NCBI GenBank assembly: GCA_039621445.1
Contig: CP154956.1
Coordinates: 92,754,648 to 92,818,647 of the forward strand
Length of the DNA stretch: 64,000 nt
Source of the DNA: Euglena gracilis
Lineage: Eukaryota > Euglenida > Euglenophyceae > Euglenales
Direction of reading: 5' to 3'
Of the stretch, positions 21,453 through 32,807 are shown piece after piece. Every line of letters starts with the position of its first letter. Within the stretch, counting starts at the first letter, position 1. A model generated the notes under the pieces. That model saw nothing but the letters and a program-made list of their open reading frames with translations, searched no databases and was not told the origin of the DNA. The position numbers and the translations under genes were made by a program.

Positions 21453-21645
21453 CCGCCTGCGCCTCCTCCGCGCCTTGTTGCCGGCCGTCGTGGACCGCTG
21501 GCCCCACTGCATCGCCCACCTGGCGGATCGCTTCGGCAACCCGGTGGACAGTGCCCAGCTGGAGGTCGACACGGGCTCGGCCCACCTGACGCTGCGGGCG
21601 GTGCGCAACTTGAAGGAGGAGGGCCGCGTGGGGCTGACCGCAGTC
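21453..21645 (+). CDS. Filamin-domain gene, exon
   Basis: Acceptor GAGTTTCAG, donor GCAGTC|GTGGGG; one leading base plus 64 codons. Contains RWPHCIAHLADRFGNPVDSA, then QLEVDTGSAHLTLRAVRN and EGRVGLTAV. D-R-F-G-N-P-V is the filamin B-C turn (D-x-Y/F-G-N-P). The phase fits both neighbours. A second GT four bases on (GGG|GTGTGC) would break the phase. Confidence 0.9.
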
Positions 21646-22265
21646 GTGGGGTGTGCCATTGGTCGAGTGCTGGTTTTTGCAACTTGCTGAAGGCGCTTAA
21701 TTGCAGGCAGGCGGGTCGAAGGTTGGTGGCGTGGTGAACTTTGAAGGTCTCAGTGGTGCGATTCTTGCCGCCATGTGGTGATTTGGCCCGCAAACCAAGG
21801 TCCAGATTTTCTGGTTATGGTCTATGGTACGGTGCCCATGACACGGCGCGTCCATGGCGACGCCCCGTGTCAACCGCATTTCCCCCGCATTTTGGCGTGC
21901 CAAGGACAAGGGAGGGGAAGGCTGGTTGGTAGGTGGGCAGGTTTGTCAGGAATCTCAAGAATCTTACAGGCTGGATATCCGTCTGCCCGTCTGCCTGTCT
22001 GCGCGGCGTGGGAGGAGGATTGAACTGCCAATTGAGATCTAAAACTAGAAGAAAAATGATTCATGCAAATCACGTGTGGCCTGCCGGAAAACCCATCCCC
22101 CCCCCCCGTGACCCCGAGCGGCAAATTCCTAATTAATGTGGATTTTTCTGCATTTTTGTAGGCCCGAATTGGGTTCAGAGTGGAGTCGGGGGGGGGGGGG
22201 TTGGGCGGACCATCTGCATGCTGTGGTTGGGAGGTGGTCTCGCAACCCGGACGTGCCGACGACAG

Positions 22266-22382
22266 GCCTTCATCCAACCCGTTCGGCCCCATCCCTGGCC
22301 GGGGGAGTATGCCATCGACTTCTACACGGAGATGCGGTCGCCGTTCCTCCTCCGCACGGCGATCCACAGCAACGCCGGCATC
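22266..22382 (+). CDS. Filamin-domain gene, exon
   Basis: Acceptor GACGACAG, donor GGCATC|GTGTAT, exactly 39 codons. It reads AFIQPVRPHPWPGEYAIDFY, then TEMRSPFLLRTAIHSNAGI. Joined to the preceding exon it gives V-G-L-T-A-V-A-F-I-x-P...P-G-E-Y-x-I, the F and G strands of a filamin repeat. Confidence 0.9.
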
Positions 22383-22539
22383 GTGTATGACACCCCCGCT
22401 GGCAGGGCTGCGGATCATCCATGAAGATGAAGCAACGATTTGTGAGGAGACCCCTGTAGGAGACCCTGAGAATTTAACCCCCTTGGGGGATTCAGCAACG
22501 GACCCCAAAGCACACAGGTCACAGCACTGACTTATACAT

Positions 22540-22828
22540 ATATACACACATCCATCCATCCATCCATCCATCCATCATCCATCCATCCATCCATCCACCC
22601 ATCCATCCATCCATCCATCCATCCATCCATCCATCCATCCATCCATCCATCCATCCATCCATCCATCCATCCATCCATCCATCCATCCATCCATCCACCC
22701 ATCCATCCATCCATCCATCCATCCATCCATCCATCCATCCATCCATCCATCCATCCATCCATCCATCCATCCATCCATCTCCATCCATCCATCCATCCAT
22801 CCATTCATCCATCCATCCATCCATCCAT

Positions 22829-22864
<36 letters not shown>

Positions 22865-22972
22865 CCATCCATCCATCCGTCCGTCCGTCCGTCCATCCAT
22901 CCATCCATCCATCCATCCATCCATCCATCCATCCATCCATCCATCCATCCATCCATCCATCCATCCATCTGG
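22540..22972. repeat. (ATCC)n microsatellite
   Basis: About 430 bases of CCAT tetranucleotide, with scattered changes and a cluster of GTCC units at 22852-22893. It lies in the intron between 22382 and 23050. The open frame it creates on the minus strand (repeated WMDG) is an artefact of the repeat. Confidence 0.97.
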
Positions 22973-23049
22973 GTCAAAAAATAAGTGCATGGTTCACCAC
23001 CAGGCTTCTCCTCCCGCTGCCTGGGCATCGGGGGGGGGGGGGGCTGCAG

Positions 23050-23154
23050 CCCTGCCCCTGCATTGGGCTGCCCCCACATGAGCTGATGCCCGAACCTGGC
23101 CAATTGGTGGCCTACCGCTGCTTCGACGCCGCACAGTTGCGCGGCACGGCCGGG
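23050..23154 (+). CDS. Filamin-domain gene, exon
   Basis: Directly behind a G-run with acceptor GGCTGCAG; 35 codons in phase 0. Reads [20 protein letters not shown], then [16 protein letters not shown]-x-P-G-Q-L-V-x-Y-x-C-x-D is a filamin repeat start (normally A-G-x-x-x-x-F-x-V-x-x-x-D). The donor is CGGG|GTTTTG, weak. Confidence 0.75.
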
Positions 23155-23309
23155 GTTTTGGGCAGGCTGTGCTGGGGCCCAGCCAGGAGAATGACAATGG
23201 ACCTTTTTCCATTGACCCTGAACGCACATCACAGAGAACGCAAGAAACCAGACTGAAAAGTCTGTGTAAATCCCTCCCAATAAACACACTGGTCACATAC
23301 ACAACGCAC

Positions 23310-23815
<506 letters not shown>

Positions 23816-23854
23816 CAGGCAAAGCACATGTAGAAAGCACATTGCTTGTCACAG

Positions 23855-23948
23855 ATCAGCCTGGAGCCGGGTTCCATCCTCGTCCGGAAACGGGACCGCT
23901 TTGGAAACGCCTTGGCTTTGCCACCGGACGTGGAGTTCTCCTTCAAGT
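23855..23948 (+). CDS. Filamin-domain gene, exon
   Basis: Acceptor TTGTCACAG; reads ISLEPGSILVRKRDRFGNAL, then ALPPDVEFSFK. E-P-G-S-I-x-V-x-x-R-D-R-F-G-N is again the filamin A-B-C region. I place the donor at AAGT|GTGATA because it leaves one base, which the next exon needs; the GT two bases earlier does not fit. Confidence 0.88.
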
Positions 23949-24039
23949 GTGATACTCAGGCTGCTCAGTTGAGTGTTTAGATCTTTTCCCTTCAGAACAC
24001 GGAACAATGCCTGCCAGGAACATGTCTGCAGGCCCAGGG

Positions 24040-24215
24040 CCTGGCTCATTTTTTTTTCTTCACCAAACACATTATTTTTTTCACCAAACACATCATTTTT
24101 TTTCACCAAACACATCATTTTTTCACCAAACACATCATTTTTTTGCCATTTTTTTACACCAGATGCATCATTTTTTCAAATTTTTTTGCCAAACACATCA
24201 TTTATCTTACGCGAT
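24040..24215. repeat. CACCAAACACATCATTTTTT tandem-like repeat in intron
   Basis: Seven or eight degenerate copies of a roughly 20-bp unit CACCAAACACATCATTTTTT. It ends just before the acceptor of the next exon and supplies T-runs. Confidence 0.75.
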
Positions 24216-24238
24216 GTGGTTGGCCTTCCCTGCGGCAG

Positions 24239-24480
24239 CACAACCCCACTTCACGCCATGCGGCCGCATTCGCCCCATCGCCCAGCAGCATGCACCGGAC
24301 CCGGACATCGAGCTCCACCCCGGCGCCTCCGGCGGCCCCGCGGCCTCCGTCATCGCCTACCGCACCACGAAGGCCAAGACGTACCCCCTCCAGCTGTACC
24401 TGGGGGGGAGGCTGGTGGAGGGCGGGCCCTGCACCCTCGTCATCGAGCCGGACGTGCCCACCCAGCCGCCTGCCGCATCG
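24239..24480 (+). CDS. Filamin-domain gene, exon
   Basis: Acceptor CCCTGCGGCAG, donor GCATCG|GTGCTT; two leading bases plus 80 codons of extreme GC3. It contains HAPDPDIELHPGASGGPAAS, then VIAYRTTKAKTYPLQLYLGG and RLVEGGPCTLVIEPDVP. V-x-Y-x-x-x-x-x-x-x-Y-x-L-x-V/L-x-L-G-G-x-x-x-x-G-x-P is the end of a filamin repeat. It closes the phase-consistent series begun at 12205. Confidence 0.9.
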
Positions 24481-24514
24481 GTGCTTATTTGGCAAACTGC
24501 TAACTGCTCTCACG

Positions 24515-24895
24515 CACCCCCCCCCCCCCCCCCTGTCCAACGGCCACCCATCCCCCGGTCGGAGGACACTCTGCCGGAGGTTTGGCCAGGTTACTGAACC
24601 GACGCTGGACCGAAAAAAAAATTGAAGCCGAAATCTGCCAAATAGATCAAAATTCCATTTTTGGCATTTTTTGGGGGCAAGGATTTGTTCGAATTGCCCA
24701 AAAATTTTCCCACCAGAAGGAAGAGTTTCGTTTTGGGAGGGTCTTGGGTACCCTCCGACTTTTTGTTTTGGACCCCTTGTCTGACCCCCCCCCCCTGGTC
24801 CGAGGACACATTTTTGGAGACAACCCTACATCCAACAACCCCCCCAGTCGGAGGATAGAGGTTACCACCGGTCGTTGGACATAGGGAGGGGAGGG
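24515..24895. repeat. TCCAACGACC-type C/G-tract repeat in intron
   Basis: Left end CACC(C)nTGTCCAACGGCCACCC with GGTCGGAGGACAC; right end CCGGTCGTTGGACATAGGGAGG and a G-rich tail. In between is GGTCCGAGGACAC behind a C-run, then ACATCCAACAACCCCCC. The ends are inverted copies. Confidence 0.75.
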
Positions 24896-25146
24896 TAGTG
24901 TTGCAAGACAGATCGCCTTTCTGCTCCCCTTAGGGCTCCCTTTTGTTTCGCTCAGAATGATGTGCTCTCACCCCCCCCCCCCCAAATGAAAGAAGCAGAC
25001 TTCAGCTTTCAAAACCCCAAACCCCCAAAATCACCCCTGAAGTGAGACCCATTCCCCACCCACACCAATACCAGTAAATACCAATAATACCACACCAATA
25101 ATACCAATAAATACCAATAAATTGGAGCGAGCGGGATGTGTGTGTG

Positions 25147-25149
25147 CGC

Positions 25150-25184
<35 letters not shown>

Positions 25185-25186
25185 GT
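25147..25186. repeat. (TG)n microsatellite
   Basis: Short pure TG run 50 bases upstream of the next exon acceptor. Confidence 0.95.
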
Positions 25187-25238
25187 GTATGAGGCTCATC
25201 CGTCCCCCGGCCCGACCGCGTTTGGTCCCCGTCGGCAG

Positions 25239-25466
25239 GGCGCTGCCCCCCTGACCTGAACAACTCTTTCCTGGAGCTTCCCCTGGCCCCCGGCATCTCG
25301 GGCCAGCCCACCCTGGTGTGGGCGCTGCTGCAGGACGTCTACGGCGGTCAGGCCCCCACCCACGCTCTGTCAACGGCAGACAAACTGCCCCGGGGCTCCA
25401 CCGACCACAGCACGCGCCTCCAAATGGCGTTCTCCCCCGCCTCAGTCCAGCTGGGGAGGGTGGTGG
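25239..25466 (+). CDS. Filamin-domain gene, exon
   Basis: Acceptor CCCCGTCGGCAG. The coding frame contains DLNNSFLELPLAPGISGQPT, then LVWALLQDVYGGQAPTHALS and LQMAFSPASVQLG. P-G-I-S-G-Q-P-x-x-V-x-x-x-x-x-D-V-Y-G is a filamin repeat start. The phase does not follow from the exon ending at 24480: phase 0 at this acceptor runs into TGA 18 bases in. One more C in the six-C run at about 25244-25249 would restore it, so a homopolymer length error, a missed exon or a real frameshift are possible. The end at GTGG|GTGGGG fits the next exon. Confidence 0.8.
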
Positions 25467-25494
25467 GTGGGGGAGGGTTATCTGTGTTAATATC

Positions 25495-25750
25495 TGGGTT
25501 ATATATTATATATTTATTTAATATATTTGTATTATATATTTAGTTTATATATATATATATTGTATATGATATATTATATATAATATATTTATATTATATA
25601 ATACATTTACATTGCATGTTTAATAAAATTTTTATAAAATATAATTATGCTATATAATATATTATAAAATATAATTATGCTATATAATATATTATATAAT
25701 TTACATTATATATAATATATTAATATTATATATAACGTATTCATATCTGG
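25495..25750. repeat. AT-rich (TATAATATAT) tract in intron
   Basis: About 250 bases almost purely of A and T, with a 32-base phrase containing AAAATATAATTATGCTATAT occurring twice (near 25634 and 25666). Confidence 0.85.
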
Positions 25751-25762
25751 GTTATCTGTCAG

Positions 25763-25905
25763 GTTATGGCGGGAAAAGGGGGCCTGCTGGCAACCTCACC
25801 TCCAAGGTGGACCAACAGCACCCGGTCACGATGCGCGTGTCGGAGACGGACGACCCCATCCCCATCAAGGCCAGCCCCCCGCCCCCGACGATGGGACGGG
25901 CGACA
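25763..25905 (+). CDS. Filamin-domain gene, exon
   Basis: Acceptor TATCTGTCAG. Two leading bases plus 47 codons contain GPAGNLTSKVDQQHPVTMRV, then SETDDPIPIKASPPPPTMGR. V-x-M-x-V-x-x-x-D-D-P-I-P-I-K-A-S-P matches the last strand of a filamin repeat. I end it at ACA|GTTGTT; the frame stays open to TGA near 25963. A further biased stretch at 25985-26111 (LPPFAPNERFQARSGSLVDL, ending in TGA) may be a next exon or a terminal exon. Confidence 0.6.
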
Positions 25906-26159
25906 GTTGTTCCACACACGAATTGTGTTTTCGAAGTCACCAAGACGCCGCTTGTGACGGTGTGACGCTGTCGGGGCTCATCCCCCCCCCTTCCGGCGGG
26001 CGGCTGCCCCCGTTTGCGCCCAACGAACGGTTCCAGGCCCGCAGTGGGTCCCTCGTCGACCTGACCAGCAATGGCCGGGGCGGGGCTGCCCCGGCGATGA
26101 ATCTGCTGTGACCTCAAAGTTAGTGGTATCATGACAGATTTGAAGTCTCCCTGTAATTC

Positions 26160-26307
26160 TCTTCTCTGTCTGTCTGTCTGTCTGCCTGCCGGCCTGTCTG
26201 TCTGTCTGTCTGTCTGTCTTTGTGTGTGTATGTGTGTTGTATGTTGTGTGTGTTGTGTGTGTTGTGTGTGTGTTGTGTGTGTGTTGTGTGTGTTGTGTGT
26301 GCGTGTG

Positions 26308-26363
<56 letters not shown>

Positions 26364-26365
26364 AT
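26160..26365. repeat. (TCTG)n and (TGTGT)n microsatellites
   Basis: TCTG units to about 26220, then TG runs broken by TTG, then pure TG. On the minus strand they create the repeated TQ/TH open frames, which are not genes. Confidence 0.97.
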
Positions 26366-26409
26366 GTGTGGGTGTGCTAAGCAGGCTGCCACGTCTCGGC
26401 AATTACTTG

Positions 26410-27545
26410 AGTCTTGCCAAATATTATAATTTGGCATCCACTGCCGCCCGGAGAACCACCCTCAAATAATATCCCCCAGGAAAATTTGTTTGGTTGGCCG
26501 AAGTGGAACCTCAGGGGGAGGGGATGCTATTTGACAAAAATTTTCGTACCTCCCCCCCCCCCCTTGTCCAACGACCGGGCTTGTCTAACGACCACCCCCC
26601 CCCGGTCAGAGACGATCTTTTTGTAGATGATGGGGGGTCGGCCAAAATTGCTAAAAGTTGGCTAAAAACAGTCAAAAATAGCCCAAAATGGCCTAAAATG
26701 GCCAAAGGATGGCCAAAAGTGCCCAAAAAGTTGCCAAAAATAGCAAAAATAAGGCAAAAATGGCCAAAAGTAGCCAAAAGCAGCCTAAAGTGGCCAAAAA
26801 TGGGCAAAGTGGGCCAAAGCGCGGCCAACAGTTGCCAAAAGTGGCCAAAAGCGACCAAACATGGCGAAAAGCGGTCAAAAATGCCTAAAAATTCCCAAAA
26901 GTGCCCCAAAAATGTCCAAAAATGGCCAAAAGTGGCCAACTGTAGTCAAGAAATAGCACAAATGGCCAAAAAACAGCCCAAAAATGGCCATATACCCCTA
27001 TCTATGGTAAATTTTCCTCCGATTTGGGGTCCACCCCCCTTGTCTAACGACCACCCCCCCTGGTCGGAGACGAACATTGGCCATTTTAGCGACCGCCCCC
27101 CCCGGTCGGAGACGAACATCAGTGGTCGTTGGACAAGGGGGGGGGAGGTAATGTAAAATTTGCAAATAAATAGGCAGTCTGTTTCGAACTCTCAGGAAAA
27201 CATATTTGTTCTGTGGTGGCCTGTGAGGAATTGGGGGGGGGGGATATTATTTGGGCCGAAGTCGGTGCCTGGGGGGTATTATTTTTGGGTATTTGGGGGT
27301 TTTACTTATTTTGAGATTTTGGCTAAAGCTTAAGCCCCCCCAAATAACCTGGCGGGACCCTTGCTCCTGGCAGTGGCCGAATAACTTGGTGGGGGGAGGG
27401 GCAAAAAAATGGTTCCAGTAATTTGGCACCCCCCCCCAAGGCAAAGTTCTTTTAAGTTTACGACGCTGAAAAAAGGCCCAAATGGCCTGGCAGGGGCCCA
27501 AATAACCTGGCACCCTGCCAGGTTATTTGGGGGGTTTAGATCACC
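26410..27545. repeat. Cluster of C/G-tract repeats and GGCCAAAA degenerate repeats
   Basis: 26410-26540 is a short TATTATTT-type piece. At 26545-27155 lies a TCCAACGACC-type element whose ends GTACCTCCCCCCCCCCCCTT plus GTCCAACGACC and GGTCGTTGGACAAGGGGGGG plus GGAGGT are perfect inverted copies. Its interior is about 300 bases of degenerate AAAATGGCCAAAAGTGGCC. From 27235 to 27540 a TATTATTT-type element is combined with GGCCCAAATAACCTGGCA phrases. No exon is seen. Confidence 0.75.
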
Positions 27546-27559
27546 GAGCTAAGCACCAC

Positions 27560-27760
27560 GAGGGCAAACCCCTCCCTAATAGAAGCACGGGGCGCTTATA
27601 GCGGACCGCCGCCTCCGGCGGCGGGGTGCGCTTCTATTTGGACCCTACCCGCGCGATTTTTGTTGATTTCCTTTAGAAATCCCATCAAAATGGGGGGGTG
27701 CGCTTTTATTTGGACCCTGCGCTTTCAGCGGCCCCGTGCTTCTATTAGGGGGGGTTTACA
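27560..27760. repeat. GAAGCGC-type inverted repeat, copy 2
   Basis: Left CCCTCCCTAATAGAAGCAC, right CGTGCTTCTATTAGGGGGGG; interior GCCGCCTCCGGCGGCGGGG hairpin and CGCTTCTATTTGGACCC, all as in the copy at 6195-6450 but in reverse order. Confidence 0.75.
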
Positions 27761-28119
27761 CAAAATCGGGACTGGACAGAAACGCCCCCAAAAGGGCTCC
27801 CACGCCGTGCCCTCGTCAGCCCTGAGGCCCCTCTGTCTCTGAAGAGCAGGCTTCTTTTTCCTTCTACGTCTTCTTTTTTCCTTTTTTTTGTTTTTTTTTT
27901 GGGACTGTCAACAGGGAGGGGGATTATGCCCCCACACACTTTTCCAGGTTTTTTTCTTGGACGATATTTCTGTTGAACGTTCTCTGCGGCAGAAACCTGT
28001 AAGGCCTTGAAAAAAAGCGCATATTTGGCAGGTGCTTGAAGTTTTTCTTTGCCGCTTTCTTTTCTTTGGGGTTGGCGAAGGGGTTGGGGCGAACCAGCAC
28101 CATCACCGGGAACTTCTCA

Positions 28120-28750
28120 CCCCCATGAAATCGTCGCCTGCCCGGGGAATCTTTGTCTGAGCCGCACTCGCTGACTTGTCATTTTGGGAGGTTGCCTTTA
28201 CTCATTGACTTGCCAAATGACAAATTTGTGCCCCCCCCCCCCCAGGAAACTGCCATGTGCCTGAGACCCTGTTAGGGTCCCACTGGGAACCTGTCATGTT
28301 TATGGTTCCAGCCGACCCAGGTTTCCAGGTGTCGCCAAAGGAAATTGCCCACCACAGATGCCGGGCAGAGACCCAGGGAAGCCCCAAGCTATTCCGACAT
28401 CGCAACCTATGTGGGGGTCATTTTAGGAATGACCCTGCATGGTTATTCCTCTTTTTCGACCATACAAGCAGACCTTGGCAAATATCCCAATTTTTTTTGT
28501 CGAAAATCTCAACGATTCTTTTGACCTACCTACTCCCCCCCCCCCCCCCGGAAACTGTCATGCCCGGGAACCTGTCAGGGTCCCGCCCGGGAAACTGTCA
28601 GGGTCCCCGGTACCGGCCAACCTGTCAGTATAGGAAGTTGTCAGGGTCCCCGGTACCGGCCAACCTGTCAGTATAGGAAGTTGCCAGGGTCCCCGGTACC
28701 GGCCAACCTGTCAGGTGACAGTTTCCCGGGGGGGGGGGGGTAGGTATTTT
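28120..28750. repeat. AAACTGTCA-type C/G-tract repeat cluster
   Basis: The clearest element (28530-28750) starts CTACCTACT(C)nGGAAACTGTCA and ends TGACAGTTTCCCGGGGGGGG plus TAGGTA, so even the bases outside the homopolymer are inverted copies. Inside, a 50-bp unit with GGGTCCCCGGTACCGGCC and AACCTGTCAGTATAGGAAG is repeated three times. A more degenerate copy lies at 28120-28300. Confidence 0.8.
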
Positions 28751-28772
28751 CCACCTTTGTTGCCCCAACCAG

Positions 28773-28945
28773 TGGCAATGCAACGACGCAGCCCAGAAAG
28801 CCGCCTGCGGGGGAGCCTGCTGAACAACGAGCCGGCCCCGGACGGGCCGGCGCCCCCCATCGTGCGGTTCAACGTCCCGCCGCCGCCGTACGTCCGGCCG
28901 GACCCGCTCATCCTCCACTTCCAGCCCGACGACCCCCAAGAGCCG
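28773..28945 (+). CDS. Exon, unrecognised proline-rich segment
   Basis: GC3 is extreme in one frame: RGSLLNNEPAPDGPAPPIVR, then FNVPPPPYVRPDPLILHFQP and DDPQEP. Acceptors are CCCAACCAG (28772) or GACGCAG (28791); the donor is CCG|GTGTTT, and the frame stays open to 29030. It looks like a linker, perhaps between filamin repeats, but has no diagnostic motif. The start phase does not match 25905. Confidence 0.5.
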
Positions 28946-29099
28946 GTGTTTGCCCCACCCGGGCTGGGGCCGGATGCCCCCGGACGCCTGCCCTGGTCGA
29001 CGGCCGCCAGAAAACTGTCCAAAAGCGGCTAAAAGAGGCCAAACGCTGGCAAAGCGGGCAGATATGGCCAAAAGTGCCTAAAAGTGCATTGTGTGGGTG

Positions 29100-29263
29100 T
29101 ATTATACACACACACATTTATATATGTATGTATGTATATATATGTGTGTGTGTATATATATACATATATATTATATAATATATATTATATATACATATAT
29201 ATTATATATGTATAATATATATATGTATATATAAAATATATTATATACACACACATACATACA

Positions 29264-29296
<33 letters not shown>

Positions 29297-29545
29297 GTAT
29301 GTACATAAATATATATATATATCTATTTATGTACAGATGACAGTAATATATATATATAGAGATATATAGATATCTATATATATCTATATATATATATATA
29401 TATATAGATATAGATATATATATCTCTATATAGATATCTATATCTAGATCTCTATATATCTATATATATCTCTCTATAGATATATCTATATCTCTCTCTA
29501 TATATAGATATATCTATCTATATATATATATTACTGTCATCCCCC
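29100..29545. repeat. TA-rich microsatellite complex (ATATAT, ACAT, GATATA)
   Basis: Runs of TATATA, (CATA)n at 29250-29295 and (GATATCTATA)-like units. Many segments are self-complementary. No gene. Confidence 0.95.
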
Positions 29546-30399
29546 CTCCCCGCAGTATTTGCCAACCAAGGCCAACCAGGGCCGCCCAGAGGAAAGTGAC
29601 GGTTGGTGCCCGGTACCAGCCAACCTGCAACCAGAAGGAATTGTCAGGGTCCACAGTGGCGGCCGACCTGTCAAGTAACGGGGGTGGGGGGACAGTCACT
29701 GGGGGCGGCAAACTGGGGCTGGAGAGAGTTGATGGGACAAAACCTCCAAACATCTTTCTCTATTTCTGGTTCAGGCCCCAATATTCTGCAATTTTTGCAA
29801 ATCTGCAATTTTTCGAAATTCTTCCATGCCAGCTGCAAAAGCGCTGGCCATTTGAGGTTTTTCCTGTCGAATTTGAGTTTTTCAACAAATTAGGAGTTAC
29901 AATGCAGAAATACAAATTTTCAATCCCATTTTGATCAGAATTCTCTATTTTTTTTTCTTTTTGGGGGGGGAAACCCTACCATTTTGCTTAATTTTTGCTT
30001 GAGGCTCCTTGCCTGAGGAAGAAAGGAGGCTTTTTTTATACCATTTTGGCCGAGACAGAGCAATTCTTGCTAATTTTTTTCTACATACCCAGTCCTTTCC
30101 AGCCTCCCACGTTCCCAAAGGATGGCGTGCATTCCACATTGCCACTTCCACGATGCCGTGCATGGGTTTGCCTCTTGCGGTGTTGTTGCACTCCTGTCCC
30201 TTCCCCCTGGGGCTCCCACCCGTGCGAGACACACAGCTGGCTGCAGATGAGCTGCAAGCAACGCCCCCTTGCGCTCAGGACTGAATACACAATGGCACCG
30301 CAAGGTACAATCAATACACTAATAAATGCATGGGTTCTTGAGGAGGTACCCAAAAGTGCCTTCAAAACGGCCTCTTTTGCACTAGTACATTTTTTTAAC

Positions 30400-30492
30400 C
30401 TGTTGTTGGTGGTGGTGGTGGTGGTGGTGGTGGTGGTGGTGGTGGTGGTGGTGGTGGTGGTGGTGGTGGTGGTGGTGGTGGTGGTGGTGGGT
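30400..30492. repeat. (GGT)n microsatellite
   Basis: Thirty pure GGT triplets. The surrounding 29.9-31.6 kb has a long open frame caused by this run and by low stop density; I saw no codon bias outside it. A weakly biased segment at 30950-31080 (YFRDCRLPQWSLS in one frame) could be a small exon but is not supported enough to annotate. Confidence 0.95.
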
Positions 30493-31684
30493 GGTGCTTT
30501 TTTTTGCAACAATTTCAATCATTTAATCAATATCTCCTGCATGAGCTTGGCAGTATTGAGAGAAACAGTGAATTATTTGGGCACTGAGTGTTTACTGAGG
30601 GCTATGGACCAAGACTTATTTTCTACCCCCAAAAGGTGGGTGAGTTTATGTGTCAGTTTCTGCGATGGCATGCCATGTTTCAGTTGGGTCGCGAGGTACA
30701 GAGATAAATTTAGAATACTGTTGGCAAGGTGGGCCTTTTTTGCTTGGGTGATGCTAGTGCCAATTCAACCATTCATATTTCCATCGCCCTGCACCATCAT
30801 TCAACCCCCTGATACCCCTTCTGATGCCCAACTTGATCCCGAACGTTTTTTTTTATTCTATATTTTTATTGATTACTTTATTTATCCTTTTTGATCTCTT
30901 CCATTATTTTGAGCTCTCCATCAAATTCGGTCTTGCCTCCATTTGTCCAGTGCCGTGTGCTGAGCCAAAGCCAGCCCCTCGATACTGCCAAAGGCCCCTC
31001 CATACTTCCGGGACTGCCGGCTGCCACAGTGGTCCCTCAGCTGAATCCCGGCCCCACAAGTTAGCCTCCAGGCCGGTACTCACCAACTTGGCCACCTTTT
31101 GTATCTTTTGTACCCACCATCGAGACCTCCATTTAGTATGTATCACCAAAATTTTTTTACGTATCACATATGTATCACCAAAATAAAATTAATGCATCAC
31201 AGATACGTTGTGATGAAAACTAAATGGCGGTCTGCCACCATCTTCACCCCCCATCTTTTTTGACGAAACTTGGTCCAGAAATCACCAGGTGGGAATTTTT
31301 GCACCTTTTTAAAAATAATATTTATTGCTCAGTTTTGTATTTTGCATATGTAATTCTGCCAAACCTCTGCCGCCTTTTGGGGGGGCTCAAGCCAATCCTC
31401 CCTGGGAGGGAGGTTCGTCTCAAGGCCTGTTCTTGCCAACCTGACTTGTAGGGAATTGGGCCCACTCTGCACTTGCCTTCTTGACTAAAGCCAACCTCCC
31501 TGGGGGGGGAAGGGTCTGTCACGACATTCAATCTCTTTTCCAAGCCGCGACAGGATTAGAGGTGTTTGGTTTTTTTGGATTTTTTTTTTTAAAATTCGAT
31601 TTTTTTAAAAAGGTTTTAAATTTTTTTTAAAAAAAATTTGAAAAAAAATTTCATTTTTTTTTCAAGTCGCTGTTTTTGTTTCAG

Positions 31685-31834
31685 TGTCTGCCCCCTTCCT
31701 GGCGGGGCGGTTTCCGCAGCCTGTGGGCGGTGGAGTACAGCGACAACGGCAGCCACTGGGTGGAGGCGGCGCGGCTGCTGCAGCGCAATGGCTGGGCGGC
31801 GGCGGAGTGGGCATACAGCGGCAGCCGGGGCGGC
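31685..31834 (+). CDS. F5/8 type C (discoidin)-like exon
   Basis: Acceptor CTGTTTCAG, donor GGCGGC|GTGGGG, exactly 50 codons, all frames but this one poor in bias. It reads CLPPSWRGGFRSLWAVEYSD, then NGSHWVEAARLLQRNGWAAA and EWAYSGSRGG. W-x-V-x-Y-S-D-x-G-x-x-W followed by a hydrophobic strand and N-G-W is characteristic of the coagulation factor 5/8 C-terminal (discoidin) beta-barrel, which binds carbohydrates or lipids outside the cell in other proteins. It is phase 0 at both ends. Whether it belongs to the filamin gene or to a neighbour is open. Confidence 0.65.
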
Positions 31835-31849
31835 GTGGGGTGTGCCGGG

Positions 31850-32060
31850 GGGGGGGGGGAGGGTTGTTGTGGGGAATGGTTTATACTTTCGAAAAACTGC
31901 TATTTTTAGCATTTTCGAGATTTTTGGCCATTTTCGGGGAAAATTGAGTGGGTCCCCCGGGACCCCCCCCCCCCGGGTCGCCCCAGGGGCTGGGTGGGTG
32001 GGGGGGACCCCCTCTCCTCCTGGGGTGTGGTCGAAGTGTGTGGCTCCCCAACCCCAGCAA
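31850..32060. repeat. GACCCCCC-type C/G-tract repeat in intron
   Basis: A G-run, then GGGTCCCCCGGGACCCCCCC, CCCCCGGGTCGCCCC and GGGGGGGACCCCCT. Similar sequence lies at 33180-33560 with a longer interior. Confidence 0.55.
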
Positions 32061-32675
32061 GGCAGCACATATCTCCAAACCCTTGTCTGAATGGCGCAAA
32101 GCACATGGTGTGAACCAGAGGAGTGGTATCAAACCAGGGGGGATGCAGCAGAGCAGAGAGAAATCTGGTCGGTCCGAACCCTTTGGCTGCTGGTCCTTGT
32201 GCGTCGTACGCTCCAACACGGGTTCAGTGCTGGCTCCCAAGAACCAGCACGTGGTGCAGGTGCCAGATTACTTTCACCTCTGGTGTGTGTGGGGGGGGGT
32301 CGACAGTTCAGGCGCCAAATTATTTCGGGGGGTTCAGGGTACCGTCTGGTCCTCACACAACGCGCCCTCCCTGTTGAGCTGACACATGGAGGCCAGGGAC
32401 CCTCCGAAAATGGTCAACATTTTCCTTCCGGCGCTGCTTTTCACCAAAAATCGTGAATAATTTTGTCGGATTTTCACCCAAATGGTGTCAAAATCGAATG
32501 TTGGTCCTATGTCACTTCGCGCCTCACTCTGGGCCAAAAGTCGATCATTTTGGGGTGGCCTGCCCCCCCCCCCCCCGGCTGGAGGGGGTTCGACCTCTAC
32601 CTGCCCTTTTCAGCGTATACCGAACCCCGACTGACACCCCTTGGCATGCAGAAGCTCATGTTTCTTTGCGGTCAG

Positions 32676-32807
32676 TTTAAGATGGATGGGACCCCACTCC
32701 ACCCTGCCGCCGAGCACCTCTTCTGGCGGCTCTCATGCCACAACCCACACGTGAACAGCGAGGCGGTGGCCGACGACATTCATCACTGGCCTGCCGTCCT
32801 TCAGGAT
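32676..32807 (+). CDS. Exon, unrecognised domain
   Basis: Acceptor TTTGCGGTCAG, donor CAGGAT|GTGTTG, exactly 44 codons, phase 0. It reads FKMDGTPLHPAAEHLFWRLS, then CHNPHVNSEAVADDIHHWPA and VLQD. Codon bias and exact splice borders make it a convincing exon; its domain is not recognised. It follows the discoidin-like exon in phase. Confidence 0.65.

Noticed and set aside
29995-30894. A 299-residue frame around the (GGT)n repeat
   Set aside because: Outside the poly-valine part there is no G/C third-position bias and no splice-site pattern like that of the supported exons.
30950-31080. A small exon with PPYFRDCRLPQWSLS
   Set aside because: Weak bias, unclear borders and three competing frames.
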